Notes under the pieces: model-generated
Told to the model about the DNA's origin: nothing
Databases searched by the model: none
The model's input: only the letters and a program-made list of their open reading frames with translations
Part shown: piece after piece, positions 13,155-14,044 of the stretch
How the letters are laid out: the number at the start of each line of letters is the position of its first letter
Position numbering within the stretch: the first letter of the stretch is position 1
Assembly: GCA_016794075.1 (NCBI GenBank)
Contig: JAEUKU010000375.1
Location: 1 to 14,044, forward strand
From: Rhodospirillaceae bacterium
Lineage (GTDB): Bacteria > Pseudomonadota > Alphaproteobacteria > Dongiales > Dongiaceae
Reading direction: 5' to 3'
DNA length: 14,044 nucleotides
Program-made: the position numbers and the translations under genes

Positions 13155-14044
13155 ATGAGTGCTGTTCAAGCTGAATCGCCGCGCCGGGGCGGGCGCGAGG
13201 CGCGCCGGGCCTTGCGTGCGGCCCCACTGGCGATGAATGAACGCCCGGTCTGGCCGGGCATGAGCGGCGGCCATTTCAAGGTCATGTCGGACACCGACGT
13301 GCAGCGCATCCACCAGGCGGCGCTCGACGTGCTGGAACAGGTGGGCTTCGCCGATGCGATCCCGAGCGGCATCGAGGCGATGACCCGCGCCGGCGCCAGG
13401 CTGGAATCGAACGGCCGCCTGACCTTTCCGCGCGCCCTGGTCGAGGACACCGTCGCCATGGCGGCGCGCAAGTTCCCGCTGGTCGGCCAGGACCCGAAGC
13501 ACGACATGGAGCCCTGGGGCAAGAAGGTCTATTTCGGCACGGCGGGTGCCGCGGTGAACATCGTCGATCCGATCACCGGCGAATACCGCGAGAGCACCAC
13601 CAAGGACCTCTACGACATCGCCCGCATCGTCGACGAAATGGAGCATGTCCATTTCTTCCAGCGCGCCGTGGTGTGCCGCGACCTGCCCGATCCGTTCGAG
13701 ATGGATTTCAACACCTGCTACGCCAGCGTCATGGGCACCACCAAGCATGTTGGCGCCAGCTGGGTCGATCCCATGCACCTCAAGGCCTCGCTCGAGATGC
13801 TGCACATGATGGCGGGCAGCGAGGCGAAGTGGCGCGAGCGGCCCTTCGTCAGCCAGTCCAACTGCTTCGTCGTGCCGCCGCTGAAATTCGCCCAGGACGC
13901 CTGCCGCTGCCTGGAAGTGGCGGTGGAGGGCGGCATGCCCGTCCTGCTGCTCTCGGCGGCGCAGGCGGGCGCGACCTCTCCCGCGGCGCTGGCCGGAACC
14001 ATCGTGCAAGCGGTGGCGGAGTGCCTGGTCGGCCTCATCTATGT
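13155..14044 (+). CDS. MttB-family (trimethylamine/betaine) methyltransferase, 5' part
   Basis: The first 296 codons of a cobalamin-dependent methyltransferase of the trimethylamine methyltransferase (MttB) superfamily; the gene runs off the right edge. Visible family stretches are VMSDTDVQRIHQAALDVLEQVGF, GARLE..GRLTFP, GTAGAAVNIVDPITGEYRESTTKDLYDIARIVD, HVHFFQRAVV and GGMPVLLLSAAQAGATSPAALAG. Such proteins move a methyl group from a quaternary or tertiary amine to a corrinoid protein. In archaeal MttB a pyrrolysine (amber) codon sits beyond residue 300; that region is outside the window, and no in-frame amber occurs in the part seen. Alphaproteobacterial members are usually non-pyrrolysine types acting on betaines. 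ATG 13155 follows GAGGG by about 9 bases, and the ATG at 13119 meets a stop after one codon. The divergent LysR gene is its likely regulator. Confidence 0.9.
   Translation, partial: MSAVQAESPRRGGREARRALRAAPLAMNERPVWPGMSGGHFKVMSDTDVQRIHQAALDVLEQVGFADAIPSGIEAMTRAGARLESNGRLTFPRALVEDTVAMAARKFPLVGQDPKHDMEPWGKKVYFGTAGAAVNIVDPITGEYRESTTKDLYDIARIVDEMEHVHFFQRAVVCRDLPDPFEMDFNTCYASVMGTTKHVGASWVDPMHLKASLEMLHMMAGSEAKWRERPFVSQSNCFVVPPLKFAQDACRCLEVAVEGGMPVLLLSAAQAGATSPAALAGTIVQAVAECLVGLIY

Noticed and set aside
13062..14009. Long open frame on the minus strand opposite the right-end methyltransferase
   Set aside because: It is the antisense shadow of the MttB-family gene. The encoded sequence is His/Arg/Ala-rich with no recognisable domain, while the plus-strand frame is a clear family member.

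Overview
The window is GC-rich DNA (coding regions show strong G/C preference at third positions) from what looks like an alphaproteobacterium, probably Rhodospirillales-like. The best lineage clue is a gene for the NDUFS4-type accessory subunit of respiratory complex I, which is shared by alphaproteobacteria and mitochondria. The family assignments of ilvD, the Mpo1-like protein, the GcvA-type LysR regulator and the MttB-family methyltransferase fit the same background. No phage, IS element, CRISPR array or integrase was seen.

Layout, left to right. (1) 1-2240, + strand: the end of a ureide-pathway gene (OHCU decarboxylase, uraD-like), a complete dihydroxy-acid dehydratase (ilvD) and a stop/start-coupled Mpo1/DUF962 membrane protein. 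(2) 2299-5270, - strand: a small lipoprotein with its own terminator, then a translationally coupled pair made of an LpxL/HtrB-superfamily acyltransferase and a family 2 glycosyltransferase (ATGA overlap), presumably acting on an envelope glycolipid or polysaccharide. (3) 5365-5928, - strand: tRNA-Pro(UGG), the NDUFS4-like gene and tRNA-Arg(UCU), tightly packed behind a plausible sigma70 promoter. (4) 5948-9123: a signalling island. A LuxR/FixJ-type regulator whose receiver domain has lost its phosphorylation residues is divergent from a two-gene unit. That unit encodes a miniature soluble chemoreceptor-like protein with a large internal deletion and a PAS-PAS histidine kinase whose first PAS domain matches the haem pocket of FixL. 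An AT-rich intergenic region with a promoter, inverted repeats and a 12-codon leader ORF separates the two arms. (5) 9137-12052, - strand: an OafA-like membrane O-acyltransferase with an SGNH domain, and a SAM-dependent methyltransferase broken by a one-base frameshift. (6) 12137-14044: a GcvA-type LysR regulator divergent from an MttB-family (trimethylamine/betaine) methyltransferase that runs off the right edge.

The most interesting part is island 4. It is arranged like a gas- or redox-sensing two-component system, but the divergent FixJ-like partner should not be phosphorylatable in the usual way and the third component is a cut-down MCP signalling hairpin. This makes it a candidate non-canonical signalling module; the functional link between the three genes is inferred from position and domain content only. 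Three envelope-modification genes (GT2, OafA-like, LPLAT-like) and a broken methyltransferase suggest ongoing variation of surface glycans.
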